Assembly (NCBI RefSeq): GCF_030373245.1
Contig: NZ_JAUCZF010000008.1
Location: forward strand, 1-49,864
Reading direction: 5' to 3'
Length of the DNA stretch: 49,864 bases
DNA from: Hydrogenophaga sp.
GTDB lineage: Bacteria; Pseudomonadota; Gammaproteobacteria; Burkholderiales; Burkholderiaceae_C
The notes beneath the pieces are model-generated. The model had not been told where the DNA came from. It was given only the letters and a program-made list of their open reading frames with translations, and made no database searches. Positions 26,077 through 35,420 of the stretch are shown here, piece after piece (position 1 is the stretch's first letter; each line of letters starts with the position of its first letter). A program made the position numbers and the translations under genes.

Positions 26077-27428
26077 GGCTGTCCGGTGTCAGCCGGTTGC
26101 ACACGGCGGGCCGTCAGGTCGAAGCGGAACAGGCGGCATTCGATCGGTCCGTTCCACAGCGGCACCCGGCGCGACTCCTTGAACCGCATCTTGCCCGGCA
26201 GCTTGAGGTCAGGCGTGAGCAGCCAGGCGGTCCAGCCAGCGTAGTGGGTTTTCCAGTGCGCCGCGAGTTGCTGGAAGAAATCGCTGCCGTCACCGCCATC
26301 GGCCATCTGGGCGCTTTCTCGGCCAACGCGCTCAGGTTCGCGTTCGCCCCGGTCCGGGCCCGCCTCCGACGCTCTGCCACCGCCCACGCTGAAGGTGCGC
26401 GGTGCTCTGGAGCCTGCGCGTGCCGCCGCGCTTTCACCCGCCACACCGGCCGCTGCGATGCGCTCACCGTACGGCGGGTTGAGCAACAGCAGACCCGGGC
26501 GATCCACTGGTGGCTGGCGCTGCAGAGCGTCGCCACCACGCAACTCGATGGCTTGGGCCACCCCCGCGCGCTCGGCGTTGCGCTGGGCGAAGTCGACCAT
26601 GCGAAACGAGACGTCGCTGCCGAACACAAGGGGCACATGGCCTTTGGGCCAGTCGCGGATGTTGCGCTCGGCTTCGTCCTGGATGGCGGTCCACACGTGG
26701 GGCTGGAACGGCACCATTTTTTCAAACGCAAATCGGCGCAGCAGGCCGGGCGCGATGCGCAGAGCGATCTGTGCGGCCTCGATCACCAGCGTTCCGCTGC
26801 CGCAGCAGGGGTCGTACAGCGGGGTGATGTCGTCCAGCGCCTCGGCCTCGCCACCGTTCCAGCCGGTGGCGGCGATCATGGCGGCGGCCAGGGTTTCCTT
26901 CAGCGGCGCGTCGCCCTTGTCTTCACGCCAGCCGCGTTTGAAAAGCGGCTCACCCGAGGTGTCCAGGTACAGCGTGAGCTCGTCGGTGGTCAGGTGGGCA
27001 TACAGGCGGATGTCGGGCCAGGTGGTGTTCACACTCGGGCGCTCGCCGCGCTTGGCGCGGAAGCGGTCGCACACCGCGTCCTTGATCTTGAGGGCGGCGA
27101 AGTTGAGCGACGTCAGCGGACTGTGCTGCGCGGTGATTTCGACCTTGATGGTCTCCTGCGGCGAAAACCAGATCTCCCAGGCCACATCGCTCGCTGCGTT
27201 GTAGAGGTCTTGCTCGTTGCGGTAGCCGCCATGCCAGAGCTGCACCAGCACCCGCTGCGACAACCGGCTGTGCAAATTGAGTCGCATGGCCTCGCGCCAC
27301 GACGCCTGCACGCCCACACCGCCACGCGCCTTGAACGCCAGCGGCTCGCCGGTGATGCGCTGCACCTCATCGGCCAGGAAGTCTTCCACGCCGGCGGCGC
27401 AGGGAAGAAAGAGCTTGAGCTGGTTCAC
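26073..27428 (-). CDS. THUMP-domain class I RNA methyltransferase (RlmL N-terminal-half-like)
   Basis: A 451-residue SAM-dependent 23S rRNA (guanine-N2) methyltransferase relative. N-terminal ferredoxin-like and THUMP region (1-170: LFLPCAAGVEDFLADEVQRI, RLYAHLTTDELTLYLDTSG), then the Rossmann domain with LYDPCCGSGTLVIEAAQIAL (about 204-223) and catalytic NPPYGERI (317-324). A Gly/Ala/Arg/Glu-rich insertion of about 58 residues (325-382) separates NPPYGERI from DFFQQLAAHWKTHYAGW. It lacks the RlmK half of E. coli RlmKL. The start overlaps the rpoN stop by four bases (ATGA). Confidence 0.88.
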   Translation of the reverse strand: MNQLKLFLPCAAGVEDFLADEVQRITGEPLAFKARGGVGVQASWREAMRLNLHSRLSQRVLVQLWHGGYRNEQDLYNAASDVAWEIWFSPQETIKVEITAQHSPLTSLNFAALKIKDAVCDRFRAKRGERPSVNTTWPDIRLYAHLTTDELTLYLDTSGEPLFKRGWREDKGDAPLKETLAAAMIAATGWNGGEAEALDDITPLYDPCCGSGTLVIEAAQIALRIAPGLLRRFAFEKMVPFQPHVWTAIQDEAERNIRDWPKGHVPLVFGSDVSFRMVDFAQRNAERAGVAQAIELRGGDALQRQPPVDRPGLLLLNPPYGERIAAAGVAGESAAARAGSRAPRTFSVGGGRASEAGPDRGEREPERVGRESAQMADGGDGSDFFQQLAAHWKTHYAGWTAWLLTPDLKLPGKMRFKESRRVPLWNGPIECRLFRFDLTARRVQPADTGQP

Positions 27429-29044
27429 AGGGATTTCCGGAGATTGGCTGGCGCAATGCGCAGCGCTTCACGGTACTTGGCCACGGTGCGGCGCGCGCAC
27501 TCGATGCCCTGCTCCTTGAGCAAGTCGGACAGCTGGTTGTCCGACAGCGGTTTGGAAACCTCTTCGGCGGCGATGAACTGCTTGAGCAGGGCGCGCACCG
27601 CGGTGCTGGAGGCATTGCCCCCGGTCTCGGTGCCAAGCGAGGAGCCAAAAAAATACTTCAGCTCGAAGGTGCCAAAGGGCGTGGCCATGTACTTGGCCGT
27701 GGTCACCCGGCTGATGGTGGATTCGTGCAGGCCCAGCTCATCGGCAATCTCTCGCAACACCAATGGGCGCATGGCCAGCTCGCCGTGCATGAAAAAATTG
27801 CGCTGGCGCTCGACGATGGCCGAAGACACGCGCAGGATGGTGTCAAAGCGCTGCTGGATGTTCTTGATGAACCAGCGCGCCTCTTGCAGGCGCTGCTGCA
27901 TGGCGGCATGACCGGCCTCGGTGCCGTTGTCCCTGCCGCCACGGTTCTGGCGCATGGCGTTGGCGTACACATCCTGCACGCGCAAGCGGGGCATCACCTC
28001 CGGGTTGAGCTGCACCTTGAAGCCGCGCCCGGCGCGCGTGACCAGCACATCAGGCACGACGATGTTGCGCTCCACGTTGACGAAGCGGCGGCCGGGTTTG
28101 GGCTCCAGGCGCGCGATCAGCGCCAGCGCGGCGCGCACCGTTTCGTCATCGGCGCCGCACAGGCTGCACAGACGCTTGATGTCGCGCTTGGCCATGAGCT
28201 CCAGGGGCTGGGCGCAGATGGTCAGCGCCGCGCGCGCCTCGGGGCTGTTGCGCAGTTCCTCGATCTGAAGGCGCAGGCACTCGCCCAGGTCGCGCGCGCC
28301 CACTCCTGTGGGCTCCATGTGCTGCAGCAGCTGCAACGCCACACCCAGGCGCTGCGCCAGCTCTTCACGTGCCTCCAGATCTTCGCCAGCGTCGCCGACG
28401 TTGGGCGACGACATGCGCAACCAGGCCTGCGCCAGATCGCTCAGGGGGTCCTCAAGGTACCCATCTTCATTGAGCGACTCGATGAGAAAGTACAGGGCAG
28501 CGCGGTCTTCGTCGTTCAGGCGCAGGCAGCGCGCCTGGTCGTGCAAGTGGTCTTGCAGACTGGTGGCCGCACGCGCCAGCTCGGCTGCGCTGGCGGTTTC
28601 GTCGTCGCCCGCGTTGTTGAGGTTGTTGGTGCGCGCCAGCGCTTCGCCACCCCATTCACCGTCGTCGGGCGCCATGTCGACCGAGCCGTCACCGTCCCAG
28701 CTCTCTTCCAGCGGACTGTCGCCATCGACCCGGCTCTCCACACTGTGATCGCTGTCGGTGCTCTCGGCGCTGCTGATCCGGTCGGTACTGGGCGCATCGG
28801 GCGGCAGCGCGGACGCCTCGGCAATCTGTTCACCCGCGCTCACCACAGCATCGGTCTGCTCCAGACCAAAGGCCTCTCGATCGGCCTGCTCGTCGGTGCG
28901 TTCAAGAAACGGGTTCTCGTCCAGCATCTGCTCAACCTCCTGCGCCATTTCCAGCGTGGAGAGCTGCAGGAGGCGGATCGATTGCTGCAACTGCGGCGTG
29001 AGCGCCAAGTGCTGCGAGACGCGGAGAGACAGGCCTTGCTTCAT
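27425..29044 (-). CDS. rpoN: RNA polymerase sigma-54 factor
   Basis: Directs RNA polymerase to -24/-12 promoters. The 539-residue protein has region I (MKQGLSLRVSQHLALTPQLQ and QSIRLLQLSTLEM, Gln/Leu-rich), a long acidic region II (about 60-160, longer than in E. coli, 477 residues total there), the core-binding and helix-turn-helix parts (LREIADELGLHESTISRVTT) and the RpoN box ARRTVAKYR at 517-525. The start MKQGLSL at 29044 is canonical. It lies in lptA-lptB-rpoN, the usual proteobacterial context. A matching sigma-54 promoter is at 46574. Confidence 0.97.
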   Translation of the reverse strand: MKQGLSLRVSQHLALTPQLQQSIRLLQLSTLEMAQEVEQMLDENPFLERTDEQADREAFGLEQTDAVVSAGEQIAEASALPPDAPSTDRISSAESTDSDHSVESRVDGDSPLEESWDGDGSVDMAPDDGEWGGEALARTNNLNNAGDDETASAAELARAATSLQDHLHDQARCLRLNDEDRAALYFLIESLNEDGYLEDPLSDLAQAWLRMSSPNVGDAGEDLEAREELAQRLGVALQLLQHMEPTGVGARDLGECLRLQIEELRNSPEARAALTICAQPLELMAKRDIKRLCSLCGADDETVRAALALIARLEPKPGRRFVNVERNIVVPDVLVTRAGRGFKVQLNPEVMPRLRVQDVYANAMRQNRGGRDNGTEAGHAAMQQRLQEARWFIKNIQQRFDTILRVSSAIVERQRNFFMHGELAMRPLVLREIADELGLHESTISRVTTAKYMATPFGTFELKYFFGSSLGTETGGNASSTAVRALLKQFIAAEEVSKPLSDNQLSDLLKEQGIECARRTVAKYREALRIAPANLRKSL

Positions 29045-29050
29045 ACGACC

Positions 29051-29120
29051 TCCCCCCGCCGCGCTGCGCACGACCCCCCATGAGGGGGAAGCACCCTGAG
29101 GCCCGGCAAAGCCGGTTCCT
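29051..29120. repeat. GC-rich interspersed repeat, copy 2 (REP-like), next to rpoN
   Basis: Shares with 17329-17400 the order CGCTGCGC, a palindrome (here CCCCCCATGAGGGGG, one arm imperfect), CACCCTGAGGCCCGGCAAAGCCGGTT. It begins within about 7 bases of the rpoN start codon and fills much of the lptB-rpoN gap, so its hairpin would sit in the rpoN leader. Confidence 0.5.
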
Positions 29121-29180
29121 CAAGTGCCTTGAATGGCGTGACCTCCGCTGGCCAAGCTGACATGAGCGACATGACGTTCT

Positions 29181-29975
29181 TCACATCCGGAAGTGCTCAC
29201 CCAGGTAAACCCGGCGCACGTCGGCGTTCTCGACGATCTCGGCCGGTGTGCCGCTGGTGAGCACATGACCTTCGTTGATGATGTAGGCCCGGTCGCAGAT
29301 GCCCAGGGTTTCGCGCACGTTGTGGTCGGTGATCAGCACACCGATACCGCGCGATTTGAGGAAACCGATGATGCGCTGGATCTCGATCACCGCGATCGGG
29401 TCGATGCCGGCAAACGGCTCATCGAGCAGGATGAAGCGCGGGTTGGTCGCCAGCGCGCGCGCAATCTCCACGCGGCGGCGCTCACCACCCGAGAGAGCAG
29501 GCGCCGGCGAATCCCGCAGGTGGTCCACATGCAGGTCGGCCAGCAACTGGTCTAGCCGCTTCTCGATCTCGGCCGAAGGCAGCGAACGGCCCGAGGAATC
29601 GGTTTGCAGCTCCAGCACCGCACGCACGTTCTCAGCCACTGTGAGTTTGCGAAAGATCGACGCTTCCTGAGGCAGGTAACCCAGGCCCAGGCGCGCGCGC
29701 TGGTGAATCGGCAGCTTTTCGATCGCCTGGCCGTCGAGCAGGATCTGGCCGGCGTCTGAGCGCAGCAGGCCCACCAGCATGTAGAACGAAGTCGTTTTGC
29801 CCGCGCCGTTGGGGCCGAGCAAGCCGACCACCTCACCCTTGTCGACAGCGAGCGACACGTCCTTGACCACCAGCCGGCTGCCATAGGCCTTTTTCAGGCC
29901 ATTGGCCACCAGGCGGCTGATCTCCTCAGAGCGGTAGGGGCTGGCAACCTCCGCGTCGGATTCGGGCGCCCTCAC
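29181..29975 (-). CDS. lptB: LPS export ABC transporter ATP-binding protein
   Basis: ATPase that powers lipopolysaccharide extraction by LptFG and transfer along the LptC-LptA bridge. The 264-residue protein has Walker [13 protein letters not shown] (51-62), Q-loop [15 protein letters not shown], signature [15 protein letters not shown] (161-175), Walker [13 protein letters not shown] (181-192) and the H-loop [10 protein letters not shown]. The first 22 residues before [11 protein letters not shown] are longer than usual, and an in-frame later start is possible. It overlaps the end of lptA by four bases. Confidence 0.96.
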   Translation of the reverse strand: MRAPESDAEVASPYRSEEISRLVANGLKKAYGSRLVVKDVSLAVDKGEVVGLLGPNGAGKTTSFYMLVGLLRSDAGQILLDGQAIEKLPIHQRARLGLGYLPQEASIFRKLTVAENVRAVLELQTDSSGRSLPSAEIEKRLDQLLADLHVDHLRDSPAPALSGGERRRVEIARALATNPRFILLDEPFAGIDPIAVIEIQRIIGFLKSRGIGVLITDHNVRETLGICDRAYIINEGHVLTSGTPAEIVENADVRRVYLGEHFRM

Positions 29976-30604
29976 GGGCGACCTTCACCCAGCTGACCGC
30001 TGGGTTTGAGCGGGGCTGGTGCCTCGGGCGGTGAAGCCGGTGCCTCGCCATCCTTGGGCACCGGCGTGAGCATGGCGCGCACCCGACCGGTGGGGTTGGC
30101 CGCGGTGCGATTGGCTGGGCCGCCGTCGACGGTGAATACGTCGGTCGCGTTGTTGTAGGCAATCACCGCGCCCGCGGTCTCGTCGTTGACCGCAGCGCCT
30201 TTGAGGCGACGCAGCACGGCGTTGCCAACAAAACGCACCGTATCGGCCCTGCTGTCGTATTCGATGCGCTGGGCGGTGCCTTCGATGAACTCGTCCACGC
30301 CGTCTCGCTTCTGGCGGAAAAAGGCCGGGTTGCCGTTGACGGTACCGAACTGGTTGCCTTGCGCGTCCTGCTTCACCTCGACCCGGGCGCCACGGATCAC
30401 GATGCTGCCCTTGGTAATGACCACGTTGCCCGTGAACACGCTGGTCTGGCGCGCGTCGTCGTAGCGCAGCGCGTCCGCCTCTGCATTCATGGGCTGGTTG
30501 CGGTCGGCTTTTTCAGCCAGCGCAGCCCCCATGCCGCCCACGCTGGCGAGCAGCAGCGCGGCGAGCGCCAGCGAGGATCGGAGACAAAGGGTCAGGGGCA
30601 TCAT
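29972..30604 (-). CDS. lptA: LPS transport periplasmic protein LptA
   Basis: Periplasmic bridge protein for LPS. A signal peptide ([25 protein letters not shown], cut near residue 30, split here for length as core [10 protein letters not shown]) precedes the OstA-like beta-jellyroll: [40 protein letters not shown] and [20 protein letters not shown]. The C-terminus is Pro-rich. Two adjacent ATGs (30604 and 30601) are both possible. It is coupled to lptB. lptC, normally just upstream, is not here: dsbA lies upstream instead. Confidence 0.93.
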   Translation of the reverse strand: MMPLTLCLRSSLALAALLLASVGGMGAALAEKADRNQPMNAEADALRYDDARQTSVFTGNVVITKGSIVIRGARVEVKQDAQGNQFGTVNGNPAFFRQKRDGVDEFIEGTAQRIEYDSRADTVRFVGNAVLRRLKGAAVNDETAGAVIAYNNATDVFTVDGGPANRTAANPTGRVRAMLTPVPKDGEAPASPPEAPAPLKPSGQLGEGRP

Positions 30605-30711
30605 AGGTAGGGCACGAAACTTGCATTCATTGTAACGGCGTGTGAGCCGCTGCCACGATCCCTGGCGTGACTTTTGCAGGCTTGGTCCGGTCGTCAGCCC
30701 CATCAAGCAGC

Positions 30712-30732
30712 GGGCCCGCACTAGGCGGGCCC
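30712..30732. terminator. GC hairpin between dsbA and lptA
   Basis: GGGCCCGC, five bases, GCGGGCCC: a perfect eight-base stem about 20 bases after the dsbA stop, in the gap before lptA. There is no U tract on either side, so termination would be partial at best. It may separate the argS-SPOR-dsbA unit from lptA-lptB-rpoN. Confidence 0.45.
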
Positions 30733-30753
30733 AAGCCGGTGTCCAACGCGAGG

Positions 30754-31389
30754 TCAGCCCTTGCGAACCTCAGCGATCAGCGCTTCGGCCACCACGATGG
30801 AGCGCGGGCCCTGACCTGGTACGTAATAGCGGCCCGCCACACCCAGGGCCGGCGTGCCTTCAACCTGGTACGCATCCTGCAACTGCGCCGCACGCTTGGA
30901 TTTTCCAGCGACCGCAAACGAGTTGTAGAAGCCTTCGAATTTCGCCTTGTCCACCCCTTGCGCTGCCACCCAGGGAATGATGGCCTCGGGTGTGGTGAGG
31001 CGCTGTTTGTCAACATGAATGGCGCGGAATACCTTTTCGTGCAACGCCTCGACCTGGCCCATGGCCTCCAGGGCGTAGTACAGCTTTTGCATCGGCACGA
31101 AGGCATCGCTGAACGCCACGGGCGTGCGCTTGATCGCCACGCCCGCGGGCTTTTTCTTGATCCAGGCCTCCATGACCGGCTCGAAGTTGAAGCAGTGGAT
31201 GCAGGTGTAGGCAAAAAACTCGACCACCTCGATCTGGCCCGCCGGGCTGTCCACCGGTGCCGGCTTGGGCAGGCGCACGAAGTCGGTACCCTCTTTCAGA
31301 CCCGCCAGTTGCGCGTGGGCGGTGCCGTGGCCCAGGGCGGCGAGCCCACCAGCGGCCAGCAGGGAACGGGAAAAATCGCGACGTTGCAT
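30754..31389 (-). CDS. dsbA: Thiol:disulfide interchange protein, DsbA family
   Basis: Periplasmic oxidoreductase that makes disulfide bonds. The 211-residue protein has a signal peptide that begins MQRRDFSRSLLAAGG, resembling a twin-arginine signal, cut near THAQ. The thioredoxin fold holds the active site CIHC (63-66, in FFAYTCIHCFNFEP) and the cis-Pro in EGTPALGVAG (Pro180), with the DsbA helical insert between. The dipeptide is Ile-His rather than the common Pro-His. The ATG at 31389 has a fair AAGGAGT site. It follows the SPOR gene. Confidence 0.92.
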   Translation of the reverse strand: MQRRDFSRSLLAAGGLAALGHGTAHAQLAGLKEGTDFVRLPKPAPVDSPAGQIEVVEFFAYTCIHCFNFEPVMEAWIKKKPAGVAIKRTPVAFSDAFVPMQKLYYALEAMGQVEALHEKVFRAIHVDKQRLTTPEAIIPWVAAQGVDKAKFEGFYNSFAVAGKSKRAAQLQDAYQVEGTPALGVAGRYYVPGQGPRSIVVAEALIAEVRKG

Positions 31390-31479
31390 GGAATCAGACT
31401 CCTTGAAAGAGATATTTGGGGCGCTGGCTCGCCCCAAAGGTTCCCTGGGCGGATGCCAGGGCTGTGAACAGATCGAGCT

Positions 31480-32151
31480 TCAGCGCTGCACCCGGACCAG
31501 GGCAGCTTCCATGCCGTTGACCTCGAGCTGCTCGCGCGTCAGGTCGGCCAGCGCCTTCTGGTTGAACGGGCCTATGCGAACCCGGTAGACCGTGCGCCCG
31601 GACTGCTCGCGTTCGCTGACCAGCGCTTCGATGCCGAGCATGGCGAGCTTGGCACGCTGCGCCTCGGCATCGTCGGCCGTGCGGAAAGCGCCCGCCTGCA
31701 CAAAATACAGGAACGGGTCAGCGCCTGGGCCAGGCGCTGGCGCGACGGGCGCCACCGTGGCACTCTCACCGGCCTTGGCCCTGGCGAGGTCACCCAGCGG
31801 GTCAGCCGATTCGGTGGGCGCCGAACCTGGCTTGGGCAGGGCAAGACCGTCGGGCGAAGGCACGCTGATCGCACCCTCTGAGGGTGTCGCTGGCGCGTTG
31901 GGGGTGACGGTGGCGGTGCCCGACCTGCCGTTGAGCACAGCGTTGGGGTTCCAGCCCTTGTTGCGCTCGGCCTCGGCCGCGTCCTGCGCGGGGTTGCGCG
32001 ACACGCCGCGGTCGACAAAGGGCACGGGCACCTTGGTCACGTAGATCGCCACCCCCAGAGCGGCGCCCAGCCCCACCAGCAGGCCGACCACAAAACCCAA
32101 CAGGGTGCCGCCGCGCACTGCGCGAGGTGCTTGCTTCTGCATCTTCATCAA
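31480..32151 (-). CDS. SPOR-domain membrane protein
   Basis: A 223-residue protein with one N-terminal membrane span (about 15-40, GTLLGFVVGLLVGLGAALGV), a Pro/Ala-rich periplasmic linker (about 50-145) and a C-terminal SPOR domain (about 146-223, FLYFVQAGAFRTADDAEAQR and VYRVRIGPFNQKALADL). SPOR domains bind denuded septal peptidoglycan, so it is FtsN-like in layout. It lies 10 bases after argS, a common arrangement in Burkholderiales. I do not call it FtsN itself. Confidence 0.9.
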   Translation of the reverse strand: MMKMQKQAPRAVRGGTLLGFVVGLLVGLGAALGVAIYVTKVPVPFVDRGVSRNPAQDAAEAERNKGWNPNAVLNGRSGTATVTPNAPATPSEGAISVPSPDGLALPKPGSAPTESADPLGDLARAKAGESATVAPVAPAPGPGADPFLYFVQAGAFRTADDAEAQRAKLAMLGIEALVSEREQSGRTVYRVRIGPFNQKALADLTREQLEVNGMEAALVRVQR

Positions 32152-32161
32152 AAATTCCCGT

Positions 32162-33835
32162 TCACATTTTGAGCGGGGCGCTCACGCCCAGCACGGCGAG
32201 TCCATTGTGCAATACCTGTGCGGTGGCCGCGACCAGGGCCAGGCGTGCCGTTTTGACGTGCTCGTCATCGACCAGGATGCGCTCGGCGTCGTAGTAGCTG
32301 TGGTAGCTCGCGGCCAGCTCGCGCAGGTAGAAGGTGACGTCGTGCGGCGCGAAATCGCGCGCGGCGTCGGCCAGCATCGCCGGGTATTTCGCCAGCAGCA
32401 GCATCAGTGCCTGCGCAGCCGGAGTGTCGAGCGGCGTCAGGTCGGCGTTCTTGAGTGCTGCGATCTCACCACCCCAGGCCGCGAGCACCGAGCAGATGCG
32501 CGCATGGGCGTATTGCACGTAGTACACCGGGTTGTCGTTGTTCTTCTGCACCGCCAGGTCCACATCGAAGGTGTACTCGGTATCGGGCTTGCGGCTGAGC
32601 AGGAAGAAGCGCACGGCATCCTTGCTGGTCCATTCGATCAAGTCGCGCAGCGTCACGTAGCTGCCCGCGCGCTTGCTGATCTTCACTTCCTCTCCGCCCT
32701 TCATCACGCGCACCATGGTGTGCAGCACGTAGTCGGGGTAACCGGCCGGAATGCCCACGTTGGCCGCCTGCAGGCCGGCGCGCACGCGAGCGATGGTGCC
32801 GTGGTGGTCGGTGCCCTGGATGTTGATGACCTTGGTGAAGCCGCGTTCCCATTTGGCGATGTGGTACGCCACGTCGGGTACGAAGTAGGTGTAGCTGCCG
32901 TCGCCCTTGCGCATGACGCGGTCCTTGTCGTCCCCGTAGTCGGTGGACTTGAGCCACAGCGCGCCATCCAGCTCGTAGGTCTTGCCGGCGTCGCGCAGCT
33001 TTTGCACCGTGGCATCGACTTTGCCACTGGTATACAGGCTGGACTCTAGGTAGTAGTGGTCGAACTTCACCGCGAAGGCCTGCAGGTCCAGGTCCTGCTC
33101 GTGGCGCAGGTAGGCCACGGCGAACAGGCGGATGTCGTCCAGCGCGTCCACGTCACCGCTGGCGGTGAAGGCGCGGTCGTCGGAGTGCACGGTCTTCTTT
33201 GCCAGGTAGTCGTTGGCGATGTCCTGGATGTAGTCACCGTTGTAGGCCGCCTCGGGCCATTCAGCGTCGCCCGGCTTGAAGCCCTTGGCGCGCAGCTGGG
33301 TGGAGGTGGCCAGCGTGCCGATCTGCACCCCCGCATCGTTGTAATAGAACTCGCGGTGCACCTGCCAGCCCTGGGTGGCGTAGAGATTGCAGATGGCGTC
33401 TCCAAGCGCGGCCTGACGACCGTGACCCACATGCAGCGGGCCAGTGGGATTGGCCGACACAAACTCCACCATGAGCCTCTGCCCGTTGGCTGGCGCCTCG
33501 CCAAAACACGGCCCCGCCGCCAGCACCTCGTGCACCACCCGCTGCTTGGCCTCGGGCTTGAGGCGGATATTGATGAAGCCGGGCCCGGCGATGTCGATGT
33601 CGGCCACCCACTGCTGGAATACCGGCAGCGCCAGCAAGGCCTCGCGCAGCTGCTCACCCAGCTGGCGCGGGTTGAGCTTGAGCGGTTTGGCGAGCTGCAT
33701 CGCCGCGGTGATGGCGAAGTCGCCGTGGGCCGCCACCTTGGGCGACTCGAACGCCGCCTTGGCACCGGCCCCCGGGGACAGCACGTCCAGCGCCGTGGCC
33801 AGGCCGGCCAGCAGGTCTTGTTTGATCTTGAGCAT
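32162..33835 (-). CDS. argS: Arginyl-tRNA synthetase
   Basis: Charges tRNA-Arg. The 557-residue class I synthetase begins with the Add-1 domain and has the HIGH motif as [18 protein letters not shown] (about 129-146), [10 protein letters not shown], the KMSKS-like [12 protein letters not shown] and a C-terminal anticodon domain ending in [20 protein letters not shown] and [10 protein letters not shown]. Full length and intact. It heads the argS-SPOR-dsbA run. Confidence 0.97.
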   Translation of the reverse strand: MLKIKQDLLAGLATALDVLSPGAGAKAAFESPKVAAHGDFAITAAMQLAKPLKLNPRQLGEQLREALLALPVFQQWVADIDIAGPGFINIRLKPEAKQRVVHEVLAAGPCFGEAPANGQRLMVEFVSANPTGPLHVGHGRQAALGDAICNLYATQGWQVHREFYYNDAGVQIGTLATSTQLRAKGFKPGDAEWPEAAYNGDYIQDIANDYLAKKTVHSDDRAFTASGDVDALDDIRLFAVAYLRHEQDLDLQAFAVKFDHYYLESSLYTSGKVDATVQKLRDAGKTYELDGALWLKSTDYGDDKDRVMRKGDGSYTYFVPDVAYHIAKWERGFTKVINIQGTDHHGTIARVRAGLQAANVGIPAGYPDYVLHTMVRVMKGGEEVKISKRAGSYVTLRDLIEWTSKDAVRFFLLSRKPDTEYTFDVDLAVQKNNDNPVYYVQYAHARICSVLAAWGGEIAALKNADLTPLDTPAAQALMLLLAKYPAMLADAARDFAPHDVTFYLRELAASYHSYYDAERILVDDEHVKTARLALVAATAQVLHNGLAVLGVSAPLKM

Positions 33836-33912
33836 AGGGGACTGATTTTAGGTTCTGGGGAAGATTGACCTGGCGCTGGTGCGCAGCGCCCGCATCGGAT
33901 ACCGTTCGGTGC

Positions 33913-34404
33913 ATGACCAGCACCTCACCCCCCAACCGCCGCCGCTGGCTCGGTCGCTTGCTCGCGCTGGGCGCTGGCACGGCCGCTGCGTCCGGCGTCA
34001 GCCAGTCCGCCACTCAGCCAGCGCCCCTGCCTGGCGACGAAGCGCCGCACAAGATCGTCTACCAGCTCAACCGCCACGAGCCCGAGTACCAGGAAGCCAT
34101 CTTCAACTCGATCAGCGCCATGCTGAAAAAATATGTGGACGACGTCGCGATCGCCGTGGTGGTGTGGGGCCCAGGCATCCACCTGCTGGCCAAAAAACCC
34201 CAGCGCCCCGTACCCGAGCTGCACCAGCAGCGCGCCCGCAGCATGGCCGAGGCTTACGGCGTGCGCTTCATTGCCTGCGGCAACACCATGCACACCGTGG
34301 GCTGGACCCAGGCCGACATGCTGGACTTCGCCCAGGTTGAGGAAGTGGGTGCGGCGGCGGTGATGGAACTCCAGGAGAAAGGCTACGCCTACCTGGCCTG
34401 GTGA
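33913..34404 (+). CDS. Tat-exported DsrE-like protein
   Basis: A 163-residue protein. The N-terminus NRRRWLGRLLALGAGTAAAS is a twin-arginine signal. The mature domain is DsrE-like: HKIVYQLNRHEPEYQEAIFN, VAIAVVVWGPGIHLLAKKPQ and the Cys in GVRFIACGNTMHTVGWT at the same place as in the protein at 9264, with which it shares the general layout. The start MTSTSPPNRRR (33913) is the only ATG that gives a signal. Divergent from argS and convergent with argP. Confidence 0.85.
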   Translation: MTSTSPPNRRRWLGRLLALGAGTAAASGVSQSATQPAPLPGDEAPHKIVYQLNRHEPEYQEAIFNSISAMLKKYVDDVAIAVVVWGPGIHLLAKKPQRPVPELHQQRARSMAEAYGVRFIACGNTMHTVGWTQADMLDFAQVEEVGAAAVMELQEKGYAYLAW

Positions 34405-34412
34405 GCCAGGCC
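34395..34412. terminator. Hairpin overlapping the stop codon of the DsrE-like gene
   Basis: GGCCTGG-TGAG-CCAGGCC: a perfect seven-base stem with a four-base loop. The TGA stop codon lies in the loop. It sits between two convergent genes (argP ends at 34447), so it may act in both directions, though neither side has a U tract. Confidence 0.4.
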
Positions 34413-34446
34413 AAGCATAGGCCAGCGGCAGAAGCCTGAGCGTCCC

Positions 34447-35364
34447 TCAGCGTTGAGCCACCGCCATCGGCGCCAGATGCGCCAGTGCCGCCGCCTTGAC
34501 CGCCGCCGTCAACCGCTGAGCCGAAGGCGACTCGCGCGCCCAGTGTTGCCAGTAGAGCACCACATCCACCGTGGCGCCCGGCAGCAGCTCGACAAGGTCT
34601 TGGCGGTGTGCCAGCGTCTGCTCGGGCACCATACCCCAACCCATGCCCTGCGCAATGGCCACTTCAAAAGCATCCACTGCGGGCGCGAAATGGCGCGGAT
34701 AGCGCGGCTGGCGCAGGCCGAAGTGTTGCTCCAGGAAATCGTCTTGCAGTGCGTCTTTGCGGTTGAAGATGATGGCGGGCTGGGCCAGCAACTTGTGTGG
34801 CGATACCGCGCCCGCCGGCGTGCGGCAGCGCTGAACCACGGCGGGCGCCGCCACACAGCGGTAGCGCATCACGCCCAGCGGTTCGGCCACGCAACCGCGC
34901 ATGGGCTGGGCCAGCGTGGTCACGCAGCCCATCACCTCGCCGCTCTTGAGCGCATCGTGGGTGTGGTCCTGGTCGTCGATCACGATGTCCAGCAACAACC
35001 GATGCCGATGCAGCACCGGCGCCACGCCGGGCAGAAACCAGCTCGCCACCGAATCGGCGTTGATCGCCACACTGAGCGACTGCCAGCGCGCCCCTGCGCC
35101 CGGCGCCCCACCGCCTTGCAGACCGCTGAGCACATCGGCCTCCATCATGCGCACCTGCTTCACATGGGCCAGCAGCGCCTGACCGGCCGCGGTGGCGCGC
35201 ACCGTCTTGCCACGCACCAGCAGGCGCTGGCCCATCTGGTCTTCAAGCGCTTTGATGCGCAGCGACACCGCCGCCAGCGTGAGCGACAAGGCCTTGGCGG
35301 CCGGGCCGAAGCCGCCGTGTTCGATCACGGCGGCCAAGGCATCGAGCTGGCGGGCGTCGAGCAT
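34447..35364 (-). CDS. argP: LysR-type regulator ArgP
   Basis: Regulates lysine/arginine export and related genes. The 305-residue LTTR starts MLDARQLDALAAVIEHGGFG (helix-turn-helix in PAAKALSLTLAAVSLRIKAL), then LVRGKTVRATAAGQALLAHV, and DIVIDDQDHTHDALKSGEVM and ALQDDFLEQHFG in the effector domain, matching ArgP rather than generic LysR. It is divergent from the lysE-type exporter at 35522, the standard argP-argO arrangement. Confidence 0.92.
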   Translation of the reverse strand: MLDARQLDALAAVIEHGGFGPAAKALSLTLAAVSLRIKALEDQMGQRLLVRGKTVRATAAGQALLAHVKQVRMMEADVLSGLQGGGAPGAGARWQSLSVAINADSVASWFLPGVAPVLHRHRLLLDIVIDDQDHTHDALKSGEVMGCVTTLAQPMRGCVAEPLGVMRYRCVAAPAVVQRCRTPAGAVSPHKLLAQPAIIFNRKDALQDDFLEQHFGLRQPRYPRHFAPAVDAFEVAIAQGMGWGMVPEQTLAHRQDLVELLPGATVDVVLYWQHWARESPSAQRLTAAVKAAALAHLAPMAVAQR

Positions 35365-35381
35365 GGTGGGTTCTGCGGTTT

Positions 35382-35420
35382 GGTTAATTTCTATTGAATC
35401 AAATGAATTTTAAATTAACC
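35382..35420. promoter_or_regulatory. AT-rich inverted repeat between argP and the exporter (candidate ArgP operator)
   Basis: GGTTAATTT, 21 bases, AAATTAACC: a perfect nine-base inverted repeat in a markedly AT-rich stretch (35382-35430), an island in GC-rich DNA. Such A/T-rich dyads upstream of argO are typical ArgP targets. It covers the likely promoter area of both divergent genes. Confidence 0.6.
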
